Of a stretch of DNA of 28,475 nt, positions 14,986 to 20,916 are shown one piece after another. A model generated the notes under the pieces. That model ran no database searches and was not told the origin of the DNA. It saw nothing but the letters and a program-made list of their open reading frames with translations. Within the stretch, counting starts at the first letter, position 1, and each line of letters starts with the position of its first letter. Source of the DNA: a virus; the IMG/VR virus record IMGVR_UViG_3300034095_001493, positions 1 to 28,475 of that record; one strand, given 5' to 3'. The position numbers and the translations under genes were made by a program.

Positions 14986-15014
14986 AAAAAACCCCCAAGT
15001 TTTAACAAGGGGGT
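14986..15014 (-). terminator. Minus-strand terminator upstream of the histidine kinase gene
   Basis: Minus strand: ACCCCC, 12-nt loop, GGGGGT followed by a T run (plus-strand A run 14986-14991). No minus-strand gene lies between it and the divergent endolysin at 15114, so it seems to insulate the kinase promoter from antisense transcription or to end a small RNA. Confidence 0.6.
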
Positions 15015-15085
15015 CTTAAACGAAAAAAACTAAATTATTTATTTTCGGAATGTCGTTATTTATTCAAATTATAAACCAATGTCTA

Positions 15086-15093
15086 ATATTTAT
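15086..15093 (+). promoter_or_regulatory. Late-type ATATTTAT element of the endolysin gene
   Basis: Context CTAATATTTATCAATATAA, 20 nt before the ATG at 15114. Two weaker TTATTTAT boxes lie within the preceding 60 bases. Confidence 0.55.
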
Positions 15094-15113
15094 CAATATA
15101 AAATTTGAATATT

Positions 15114-15944
15114 ATGTTAAAAATTGGTTCAACAGGGGAAGATGTAAAAACGTTACAATCTAAATTGGGATTAACACCTGATGGTGTATTTGGTCCTGGC
15201 ACTGAAAAAGCGGTTAAATCATGGCAAACTAATAATGGTTTGACTTCCGATGGTATTATCGGTCAACAATCGTGGAGTAAATTATTTGGTGATACAAAAT
15301 CTATAGTTAAAGAAGATGTTGTTATTACCCCAACAACAAGTGGGTTAAACATTGATAAATTACGTGGTCATATACCTGACACTGTTTTATCTCAAATTGA
15401 TGAAACCGCAAAAAAGTTTCGTATTACAACAAATTTAAGATTAGCTCATTTCTTATCACAATGTTCACATGAAAGTGGTGGTTTTAGAGTAACAGTTGAA
15501 AATTTACATTACTCGTCAGATGGTCTTAAAAAAGTGTTCGGAAAGTATTTTCCAGGAAATCTTTCAGAATCGTACGCAAAACAACCTGAAAAGATAGCTT
15601 CAAGAGTTTATGGTGGAAGAATGGGTAATGGTGATGAAACGACCAAGGAAGGGTTTAAATTCCGTGGACGAGGGTTCATCCAATTAACAGGTAAATCTAA
15701 CTATGTAAACTTCACTAAGTTCATTGGTGAGGATTGTGTTTCTAATCCTGATTTGGTTTCAACTAAATACCCATTAGCATCTGCAGCTTATTTCTTTGAT
15801 GCTAACACTTTATGGAGTGTTTGTGATAAAGGTGCTGACGATAAAACAGTTGCTTTAGTAACAAAAAGAGTTAACGGTGGAACTAACGGTCTTGAGGATA
15901 GATTAAAACACTTTAAAGAATATTACAAATTATTAACCCAATAA
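15114..15944 (+). CDS. Modular endolysin: peptidoglycan-binding domain plus GH19 lysozyme/chitinase
   Basis: 276 residues from the ATG at 15114; a TTG at 15105 is rejected. Residues 1-58 are a PG_binding_1 domain (IGSTGEDVKTLQSKLGLTPD; VFGPGTEKAVKSWQ; DGIIGQQSW). Residues 84-276 are a GH19-type domain with HFLSQCSHESGGF, where E120 is the likely acid, then RGRGFIQLTGKSNY and a C-terminal helix (RLKHFKEYYKLL). It hydrolyses peptidoglycan glycan strands at lysis. There is no signal peptide, so it needs a holin, and the candidate at 6385 has the same promoter class. Cys residues at 117, 208 and 237 are not in an obvious disulphide pattern. A bidirectional terminator follows. Confidence 0.93.
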   Translation: MLKIGSTGEDVKTLQSKLGLTPDGVFGPGTEKAVKSWQTNNGLTSDGIIGQQSWSKLFGDTKSIVKEDVVITPTTSGLNIDKLRGHIPDTVLSQIDETAKKFRITTNLRLAHFLSQCSHESGGFRVTVENLHYSSDGLKKVFGKYFPGNLSESYAKQPEKIASRVYGGRMGNGDETTKEGFKFRGRGFIQLTGKSNYVNFTKFIGEDCVSNPDLVSTKYPLASAAYFFDANTLWSVCDKGADDKTVALVTKRVNGGTNGLEDRLKHFKEYYKLLTQ

Positions 15945-15977
15945 AACAAAACCCCTCGTTTGAGGGGTTTTTTGTTT
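15945..15977. terminator. Bidirectional terminator
   Basis: AACAAAACCCCTC, loop GTTT, GAGGGGTTTTTTG; serves the endolysin and the convergent metallophosphatase gene. Confidence 0.88.
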
Positions 15978-16688
15978 TTATAAGAATGTGATTTCATTTG
16001 TTACAGAATCCCATTCGAATTTCCATGGTGTTTGAGAGTATAAGTATTGTTCATTCAATAATGACGCATTGAAGAAGTGAGTGTGTCCATCGAAGTAGTG
16101 ACCGTGTCCTGTGTGGATGTGACCACATACGTGAATCTTTGGTTTGATTTGTTTGATTTTCTCAGCAAGTAATTCACAACCTAAGTGGTCTCCTCGGCGA
16201 CCATCAACATCATCTAAGAATCCCCATGCTGGCCCGTGAGTGATTAAGATATCAATATCTTCAGGAATCATATCCCATTTCGCTTTTAACTCATCACCAT
16301 TTTTTGGTAAGTTGAACGCCCAATTGTAGAATTCAGGTTGCCAAGGAGAACCCCATATTTTAACTTCAGGTTTGTCACCATCTTGGATAGTTAACAATTC
16401 ATCTTGGATGTAATCAATACTTTTGTATCCTGTTAAGTTACCTTTAACTTTTTCAGCGTTATTTTGGAATCCCCAATCGTGATTACCCGCGATGAATATT
16501 TTGTGGTCATAGTTAAGACCATCGTACCATTTAGCGAATTCATTTATTTCGTGTTCGTAACCCATAGATGATATGTCACCTGCGTGGATTAAGATATTTC
16601 CCCCAGGTAAGTCACCCAAAGAGTTGTTGTGAACATGTTTATGTTTGTTGTGTGTATCACTGATTAATGTTACTGTGTATTTTCCCAT
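15978..16688 (-). CDS. Calcineurin-like metallophosphoesterase
   Basis: 236 residues with the full metal-binding set: D11 and H13 (LISDTHNKH), D38 (HAGDIS), N69 and H70 (IAGNHDWG), H151 (ITHGPAWG), H190 and H192 (CGHIHTGHG). This is the compact MPPED/239FB-like subgroup, with a DTHxKH start and GNHD. The enzyme hydrolyses phosphomono- or diesters using two metal ions; in phages it could act on nucleotides or RNA ends. Substrate is not visible. A TATATTTG element lies 15 nt upstream, so it belongs to the host-type promoter class. Confident family call. Confidence 0.93.
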   Translation of the reverse strand: MGKYTVTLISDTHNKHKHVHNNSLGDLPGGNILIHAGDISSMGYEHEINEFAKWYDGLNYDHKIFIAGNHDWGFQNNAEKVKGNLTGYKSIDYIQDELLTIQDGDKPEVKIWGSPWQPEFYNWAFNLPKNGDELKAKWDMIPEDIDILITHGPAWGFLDDVDGRRGDHLGCELLAEKIKQIKPKIHVCGHIHTGHGHYFDGHTHFFNASLLNEQYLYSQTPWKFEWDSVTNEITFL

Positions 16689-16703
16689 TTTAAAAGTTTT
16701 TTA

Positions 16704-16711
16704 CAAATATA
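16704..16711 (-). promoter_or_regulatory. Bacteroidetes-type -7 element TATATTTG
   Basis: On the minus strand, 15 nt before the ATG of the metallophosphoesterase gene. Confidence 0.5.
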
Positions 16712-16712
16712 A

Positions 16713-16907
16713 TTAAAATTTATTATTTTGGGTTAAATGTTTTATTAAATCATCAATTGATAATTCATCTTTTGGTTTACCAAGATTATATGAGGTAAAA
16801 GTTTTATCTCCGTTTTTTAATTTAACCATCAGATAACCTAGTTCACTTAAATATATTTTTTCTAATTCACCCACACCATTGGGGGTGTTAATCGTCAATC
16901 CCACCAT
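16713..16907 (-). CDS. Small unknown protein, SH3-like
   Basis: 64 residues; its start lies inside the end of the gene at 16895, a 13-nt overlap that suggests coupled translation. The N-terminal half (INTPNGVGELEKIYL; YLMVKLKNGDKTFTSYN) has the strand pattern of a small beta-barrel, and the C-terminus is one helix (SIDDLIKHLTQNN). Similar small barrels are common in phages and bind nucleic acid or protein, but no family is recognised. It is the last gene of a three-gene run starting at 17688. Confidence 0.6.
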   Translation of the reverse strand: MVGLTINTPNGVGELEKIYLSELGYLMVKLKNGDKTFTSYNLGKPKDELSIDDLIKHLTQNNKF

Positions 16908-17509
16908 CCCTCGACACGATTTGACATTATTTTGAATACTAATTTACGACATCTATCTTGATTTTCGTGAGCAATTTCCATTGCAATTAGGTTTTTATCT
17001 TTTTCTTCTACAGGTCGACTGAATCGGTTAACCTCACCTGACATCACACGTTTGTATTGACGTGGGTATTTTTTGAAGTATTCATCAAAATTCTCACTAA
17101 TTTCTTCAATCTCCAATCTTTTGGAATCTTTATATTTTTCAGGGATATTATCTACATCTGTAACATCCAACCAAAGAATGTTAGATTCGTGATAATCCAT
17201 ATATTCCATATTGTAGTGGTCATCTTGACAACGTTGGATTAAACGTGAAGTTAATCTCATTAATTCGGCATCACGTTTAGCATTAGTGTGTCTATTTTTC
17301 CCACCGATATATTCAGCTTGGTTGTTCAATTTAACTCTAATAACTTCATAAATGAAAAATGAATCCCAATCACGGTCTTTCCATATTACAGGAAACCATT
17401 TCCATAGGTTTTTAACACCTTCAATAAAGTTTTTGTGGCAATATTTACCATCAAATCTCCACCATAAACGGATTTTTTCAAATATGGTTATTTTTTCATC
17501 TCTTACCAT
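16895..17509 (-). CDS. Conserved-looking phage protein of unknown function (204 aa)
   Basis: 204 residues, aromatic-rich and highly charged. An N-terminal helix-rich part (EKIRLWWRFDGKYCHKNF; LWKWFPVIWKDRDWD) is followed by a basic helical region with RDAELMRLTSRLIQRCQDDHY and an acidic stretch before a C-terminal helix (AHENQDRCRKLVFKIM). I have a sense of similar proteins with this Trp-rich start in large phages but cannot name a family. No membrane segment, signal or catalytic motif. It is the middle gene of an operon, overlapping both neighbours. Confidence 0.7.
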   Translation of the reverse strand: MVRDEKITIFEKIRLWWRFDGKYCHKNFIEGVKNLWKWFPVIWKDRDWDSFFIYEVIRVKLNNQAEYIGGKNRHTNAKRDAELMRLTSRLIQRCQDDHYNMEYMDYHESNILWLDVTDVDNIPEKYKDSKRLEIEEISENFDEYFKKYPRQYKRVMSGEVNRFSRPVEEKDKNLIAMEIAHENQDRCRKLVFKIMSNRVEGWWD

Positions 17510-17688
17510 CCTTCAAAAGTTTTTTTAGATTCTTCATATAATTCATAAAATACTTCAGGTTTTACCCAATCGTATCTATTTTCTTCATGACCTTTAAGTT
17601 TAAAAAACATTTCACCTTCAAGTTCAATGTATTTTTTAACTTTACCCGTAATCGGGTTTAATATCAAATATTCGTTTATTATCTTCAT
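17503..17688 (-). CDS. Small unknown protein (61 aa), first gene of a three-gene operon
   Basis: 61 residues from the ATG at 17688 (MKIINEYLILNPITGKVKKY). An in-frame ATG at 17715 is rejected because the TATATTTG element lies between the two, only 4 nt before the second. The sequence has two strands followed by a helical C-terminus (WVKPEVFYELYEESKKTFEGW). It overlaps the next gene by 7 nt. No family recognised. Confidence 0.62.
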   Translation of the reverse strand: MKIINEYLILNPITGKVKKYIELEGEMFFKLKGHEENRYDWVKPEVFYELYEESKKTFEGW

Positions 17689-17692
17689 AGAA

Positions 17693-17700
17693 CAAATATA
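17693..17700 (-). promoter_or_regulatory. Bacteroidetes-type -7 element TATATTTG
   Basis: TATATTTG, then TTCT, then the ATG at 17688: a 4-nt gap predicting a leaderless transcript, and the reason for rejecting the longer start at 17715. Confidence 0.6.
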
Positions 17701-17716
17701 GTAATTATCTATCAAT

Positions 17717-17751
17717 AAAAAAAGGGGTTAGTAAATAAATTACAAACCCCC
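17717..17751 (-). terminator. Minus-strand terminator
   Basis: Minus strand: GGGG, imperfect TTTGTAA/TTACTAA arms, CCCC, then seven T residues. It ends either the gene at 17832 or the candidate small RNA that precedes it. Confidence 0.75.
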
Positions 17752-17783
17752 ATTATATATAGGCACTCTGATGAGTGTGATAG
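17717..17783 (-). ncRNA. Candidate small RNA: late-type element, hairpin, terminator, no ORF
   Basis: Minus strand: the late-type element at 17789-17796 is followed not by an ORF but by a hairpin (CACTC/GAGTG with a 4-nt loop, 17764-17777) and the terminator at 17717-17751. The product would be about 65 nt. No known RNA family recognised; alternatively this is only the 3' trailer of the gene at 17832. Confidence 0.35.
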
Positions 17784-17788
17784 TATTA

Positions 17789-17796
17789 ATAAATAT
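17789..17796 (-). promoter_or_regulatory. Orphan late-type ATATTTAT element
   Basis: Minus-strand context GATATATTTATTAATAC matches the late-type consensus as well as the gene-linked copies do, but no start codon with a reading frame follows before the terminator. Confidence 0.4.
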
Positions 17797-17831
17797 ATCT
17801 ATTTTTTTAAAAAATTAACGTTTTAATAACA

Positions 17832-18050
17832 TTAGTTAATATTTTTTTGGATTTCAATAGTTCTCAACGATTTTTGTCGTTCATATGTTGAATTAATAGT
17901 CATTAATTTAATGTCAGATAACTCATCGGACCATTTAGTTAAATACGATTCAAATAATCTATCACTCACATTAATGTGGTCAAGTGTTAATGATGAATTT
18001 AAAGTTTTTAATACCCATTGGTATTCAGTTTCAATTGAAATTATGTTCAT
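17832..18050 (-). CDS. Small unknown helical protein (72 aa)
   Basis: 72 residues, predicted mostly helical: ETEYQWVLKTLNSSLTLDHI, then FESYLTKWSDELSDI, and a basic tail. No family recognised, although the pattern of a short helical protein ending in a charged tail is common in phages. It begins 2 nt after the stop of the membrane protein gene at 18053, so the two are co-transcribed. Its codon choice and composition are like its neighbours. Confidence 0.6.
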   Translation of the reverse strand: MNIISIETEYQWVLKTLNSSLTLDHINVSDRLFESYLTKWSDELSDIKLMTINSTYERQKSLRTIEIQKNIN

Positions 18051-18052
18051 AG

Positions 18053-18247
18053 TTATTTATTTTGTTTTGACATGTGAGATAATAATGATTTTAAATTAAC
18101 ACTCGGATTATCGGTTTTACCTTTAACTTTCTTGGTAGTTGTGAACTTAATATGTATGAATTTCTTAAAATGGTTATACAATAATACCATAAAATAAATT
18201 GGGAATCCAATTACGATTAATAAGATAATGAATAAGAATATTTTCAT
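18053..18247 (-). CDS. Small single-pass membrane protein
   Basis: 64 residues: a hydrophobic N-terminal helix at residues 3-26 (LFIILLIVIGFPIYFMVLLY) followed by a basic cytoplasmic-type tail (KKFIHIKFTTTKKVKGK). No cleavage site is evident, so it is an anchor rather than a secretion signal. It is the upstream member of a two-gene unit. Function unknown. Confidence 0.6.
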   Translation of the reverse strand: MKIFLFIILLIVIGFPIYFMVLLYNHFKKFIHIKFTTTKKVKGKTDNPSVNLKSLLSHMSKQNK

Positions 18248-18321
18248 TGTTACAGTTATTTATATTAATTATTGACCAAACCTGAATTTGACCTTATACT
18301 GAATTATAGTATATTTTTATT

Positions 18322-18600
18322 ATGAAAAAAGCTTTAGAAGTTTTATTGAACAAAGTTTTCAAAAAAGATTTAGAACTTCTATATGGGGACGGGTGTTATA
18401 TTATAGTTAATCGAGTACATTTTTCTCAGTATCAAAAGTGTTATATGGTTGATTGTAAATTAATGATTCCCAAAGATAATAAACTTGAGGACTTTGAGAT
18501 AATTTATCCTGATGGATTAAATTATTTAATGAATGAATCGTGGAAATATATGGTGGTATCAGAAAGTACACAATTTATGTCCACTGTAGACTTTTTTTAG
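18322..18600 (+). CDS. Small unknown protein (92 aa)
   Basis: 92 residues: an N-terminal helix (KKALEVLLNKVFKKDLELLY) followed by an alternating strand pattern (CYIIVNRVHF; KCYMVDCKLMIP; DFEIIYPDGLNYLMN). Three Cys residues, no recognised motif. No transmembrane segment. The TATATTTT stretch just before the ATG is a weak match to the host-type element. The next gene begins 23 nt downstream with its own strong TATATTTG element, which in fact overlaps this gene's stop codon region. Confidence 0.58.
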   Translation: MKKALEVLLNKVFKKDLELLYGDGCYIIVNRVHFSQYQKCYMVDCKLMIPKDNKLEDFEIIYPDGLNYLMNESWKYMVVSESTQFMSTVDFF

Positions 18601-18608
18601 TATATTTG
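18601..18608 (+). promoter_or_regulatory. Bacteroidetes-type -7 element TATATTTG
   Basis: Directly after the stop codon of the preceding gene, 15 nt before the ATG at 18624. Confidence 0.5.
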
Positions 18609-18623
18609 TGAAAAAAACGAACT

Positions 18624-18953
18624 ATGGGAACTTTAGCACTTGTAAATGTATATAACGAAAACGGGGATAGATTATTCAGTCTACACGTACAACACGATGG
18701 TGGTTCATTACTAAAAAAACGATTAGAAAACATTATAGATAATGGTCGATTAATCGGTAATTTAGGACTAACAACACCAAAATTAGGTGAGGCGTTTTTA
18801 AGTATGGGGTGCTTTGGAGCGTCTTTGGTTGCATTACTCAAAAATGAGTGTGGGGAGATATATATAACTAATAATACTAATACATTGGGGTTGTACAGTT
18901 ACACCTACGATATTCGTTTTGACTACGAAACCAATAAAATTGTATTGAATTAA
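18624..18953 (+). CDS. Unknown protein (109 aa)
   Basis: 109 residues with a strand-rich start (LALVNVYNENGDRLFSLHVQ), a central Gly-rich part (GNLGLTTPKLGEAFLSMG), a short hydrophobic helix (FGASLVALLKN) and a C-terminal strand pair (YTYDIRFDYETNKIVLN). The predicted fold is alpha/beta with no catalytic signature. I recall similar short proteins in phages but cannot name a family. It has its own host-type promoter element and is followed by the FKBP gene 47 nt later. Confidence 0.62.
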   Translation: MGTLALVNVYNENGDRLFSLHVQHDGGSLLKKRLENIIDNGRLIGNLGLTTPKLGEAFLSMGCFGASLVALLKNECGEIYITNNTNTLGLYSYTYDIRFDYETNKIVLN

Positions 18954-19000
18954 ACTTGATTATTAACAATAATAGACTATAATTACTAAAAAACTAAATT

Positions 19001-19426
19001 ATGAAAAAAGTACAAAATGGTGACACTGTTGTAGTTAATTACACAGGAAGACTAGAAGATGGGACTGTTTTTGATTCATCTTTAACTGAAGGAAGAGAAC
19101 CTTTAAAAGCTCAATTAGGACAAGGTCTTTTAATTAAAGGATTTGAAGATGGTATTATTGAAATGACTATCGGTGATAAAAAAACAATTGAAATTGACCC
19201 ATCAAACGCATATGGTGACGTTAACTCAGAAATGATTGTTGAAGTCCCAAGAGAACAAATACCTGAAGGTGTTTCAGTTGGTGATATGTTACAAGCTGAA
19301 GGACCAATGGGACCTGTTAATGTTAAAGTTGCCGAAATTAAAGAAGGAACTATCGTAGTTGACGCTAATCATCCTTTGGCAGGACAAAAATTAATCTTTG
19401 ATTTAGAACTTGTTTCCATTGATTAA
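19001..19426 (+). CDS. FKBP-type peptidyl-prolyl isomerase, SlyD-like
   Basis: 141 residues. The FKBP core is at 1-69 and 123-141 (DTVVVNYTGRLEDGTVFDSS; GFEDGIIEMTIGDKKTIEI) with the insert-in-flap domain at about 70-122, and the canonical end DANHPLAGQKLIFDLELV. SlyD-type enzymes speed prolyl cis-trans isomerisation and bind unfolded chains through the flap domain. The His-rich metal-binding tail of E. coli SlyD is absent. Together with DnaK it gives this phage two folding factors, plausible for large virion assembly. A terminator follows. Confidence 0.93.
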   Translation: MKKVQNGDTVVVNYTGRLEDGTVFDSSLTEGREPLKAQLGQGLLIKGFEDGIIEMTIGDKKTIEIDPSNAYGDVNSEMIVEVPREQIPEGVSVGDMLQAEGPMGPVNVKVAEIKEGTIVVDANHPLAGQKLIFDLELVSID

Positions 19427-19450
19427 GACTAAAAAATAGAAAATCACGAG

Positions 19451-19484
19451 ACCACCAATTAAACACTGGTGGTTCTTTTTTTTT
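19451..19484 (+). terminator. Terminator after the FKBP gene
   Basis: ACCACCA, 9-nt loop, TGGTGGT, then a C and nine T residues. A second hairpin with TGGGG/CCCCA arms follows at 19486-19511 without a good T run. Confidence 0.82.
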
Positions 19485-19561
19485 ATGGGGGTTTGATTGA
19501 ATAATCCCCAAAATTTTATTAACTTTAACTAAAAGTTATTAACAATCTAAACTAAACGATT

Positions 19562-19897
19562 ATGAAAGAAAAATTTGAAAAAGTAATGTCATTAACAAAA
19601 CAATTTTTTAAAAACGTCATGGTATATGGTATTGTTATCATATCAGTAATTGCGTCATTCATTGTAGGGTATACGTACCGCAAATTGACAACTAAAACCA
19701 TTGTACCTAAAACCGAAATGGAAAGGGTTAGAAAGAAAGATGTAACATTGGCAATTGATGAAAGTCATCATCTAATCATCATTAACAACAACACAGGGGA
19801 CTACACTGTCTACCAAGATTCAATAGGTAAAACTATTTTTAAACTTTACGCAGCGAATGTTTGGGGACAACACAATTCTACTAACACTTTAAAATAA
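19562..19897 (+). CDS. Membrane-anchored small protein upstream of lytic transglycosylase
   Basis: 111 residues. One transmembrane helix at about 19-40 (MVYGIVIISVIASFIVGYTY), then an extracytoplasmic-type strand-rich domain (KDVTLAIDESHHLIIINNNT; YTVYQDSIGKTIFKLYAANVWG). Positive charges before the helix fit N-in topology. It lies 7 nt before the anchored transglycosylase, so the two are probably expressed together and could cooperate in the periplasm, for example as a spanin-like or regulatory partner; no motif proves this. Its first residues resemble those of the protein at 8800-9003. Confidence 0.65.
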   Translation: MKEKFEKVMSLTKQFFKNVMVYGIVIISVIASFIVGYTYRKLTTKTIVPKTEMERVRKKDVTLAIDESHHLIIINNNTGDYTVYQDSIGKTIFKLYAANVWGQHNSTNTLK

Positions 19898-19904
19898 AAA
19901 ACCT

Positions 19905-20462
19905 ATGAAAATTAAAGATTTAACACTAGTCTCATTATTTACAGTTTCAATGTTGATTTTATTCACGTCTTTACAATCATTCTACCAAAAATCTGATTTT
20001 GAAAAAGAGATTGTGTTGGTAAAGAATCATTCAGATATAATAACCCCAACACCAATGTTTATGTATGAAAACATTGAGAAATATTCAAAAAAATATAAAA
20101 TACCTAAACATATTGCTTACAATATCTCGTTTTTGGAAACTCGTTATCAAGGACCATTTCATTGGAAATATAACCCACATCAAACATCATGTGTGGGGGC
20201 GTTAGGACCAATGCAAATCATGCCAGGAACGGCTCGACTAATTCAGAAACATAGTGTACCTAATAATAAGTTGAAAACCGATGTTAGATTAAACATTGAG
20301 ATTAGTATGAAGTTGTTACGAAAATTACACGACAAATATGGTGATTGGGAAATTGTTTGTGGTTGTTACAACACAGGAAAACCATTAGTAAATGATTACG
20401 CTAGATTTTGTGCTAACACATATGATTACCAAGATAATTGGGTACGACCAAATAATATTTAA
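19905..20462 (+). CDS. Membrane-anchored lytic transglycosylase (SLT)
   Basis: 185 residues. Residues 6-26 form a signal anchor (LTLVSLFTVSMLILFTSL). The SLT domain begins near 55: IAYNISFLETRYQG with catalytic E78, then GALGPMQIMPGTA (98-110), the GxMQIMPxT signature, and GCYNTGK near 153 in the position of the AYNAG motif. It cleaves peptidoglycan glycan strands to form 1,6-anhydro sugars in the periplasm. Unlike the leader-bearing transglycosylase at 20917, this one is built for export through the host membrane, suggesting a role in lysis or in remodelling of the infected cell wall. Confidence 0.9.
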   Translation: MKIKDLTLVSLFTVSMLILFTSLQSFYQKSDFEKEIVLVKNHSDIITPTPMFMYENIEKYSKKYKIPKHIAYNISFLETRYQGPFHWKYNPHQTSCVGALGPMQIMPGTARLIQKHSVPNNKLKTDVRLNIEISMKLLRKLHDKYGDWEIVCGCYNTGKPLVNDYARFCANTYDYQDNWVRPNNI

Positions 20463-20849
20463 TTACTTATAAAGTATTGATTCAGAATCGGGAAAGTCAC
20501 GTTCAAATTTTTTCATCATGGCTCCTGATTCTGAATTTGCTTCATCTTCATTCTCACCACCGATATCAGGACCCATATCTCGTTTCTTAACGTCCATCTG
20601 ATGTTCATGAACCCATTCGTGAGCCAAGGTTCTTAAAATGTCACGATTCATCCTATTTTTAGATAATATTCGAATGTCATGAGGTAGTCTACTACCTGTG
20701 GTCATTTTACCAACTCTTTCACCAAGGAAAGTGATTGTTAAATCGTGTTTTAATGGGAATTCCTTCTGAAGGTATTTTATAAATTTATTATAAACTTCTA
20801 CCTCATCTTTTTTAATTCCTGATTTTTTATGTATAATAGTTACTTTCAT
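20463..20849 (-). CDS. Small zinc metallopeptidase (HExxH)
   Basis: 128 residues. HEWVH at 77-81 lies in the helix LRTLAHEWVHEHQ, and the downstream ENEDEANS (100-106) supplies a third acidic ligand, the arrangement of minimal gluzincins. The N-terminal 70 residues form a strand-helix scaffold (EVYNKFIKYLQKEF). No signal peptide. It is a second, unrelated-looking zincin in this window besides the one at 1034-2035. The late-type element lies 7 nt upstream (20857-20864). It could process virion proteins or act on the envelope; unknown. Its stop abuts the stop of the transglycosylase gene. Confidence 0.78.
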   Translation of the reverse strand: MKVTIIHKKSGIKKDEVEVYNKFIKYLQKEFPLKHDLTITFLGERVGKMTTGSRLPHDIRILSKNRMNRDILRTLAHEWVHEHQMDVKKRDMGPDIGGENEDEANSESGAMMKKFERDFPDSESILYK

Positions 20850-20856
20850 TCTGTTT

Positions 20857-20864
20857 ATAAATAT
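20857..20864 (-). promoter_or_regulatory. Late-type ATATTTAT element of the small HExxH peptidase gene
   Basis: Minus-strand context AAGATATTTATAAACAGA then ATG; 7-nt gap. Confidence 0.45.
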
Positions 20865-20891
20865 CTTATAATAAACTTTAAGAATAGTAAA

Positions 20892-20899
20892 CTATTTAT
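20892..20899 (+). promoter_or_regulatory. Late-type element (CTATTTAT) of the leader-bearing transglycosylase gene
   Basis: Context AAACTATTTATATATTAAAA, 17 nt before the ATG at 20917; one mismatch to ATATTTAT. Confidence 0.4.
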
Positions 20900-20916
20900 A
20901 TATTAAAAGATTAATT

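Noticed and set aside
17766-17777. CTGATGAG resembling a hammerhead ribozyme core
   Set aside because: No GAAA box and no stems II and III follow; the bases are simply the arm of a CACTC/GAGTG hairpin.
19486-19511. TGGGG/CCCCA hairpin as a second terminator after the FKBP gene
   Set aside because: The arms pair but only AAAATTTTATT follows, so the T run is weak; the hairpin at 19451 already terminates the gene.
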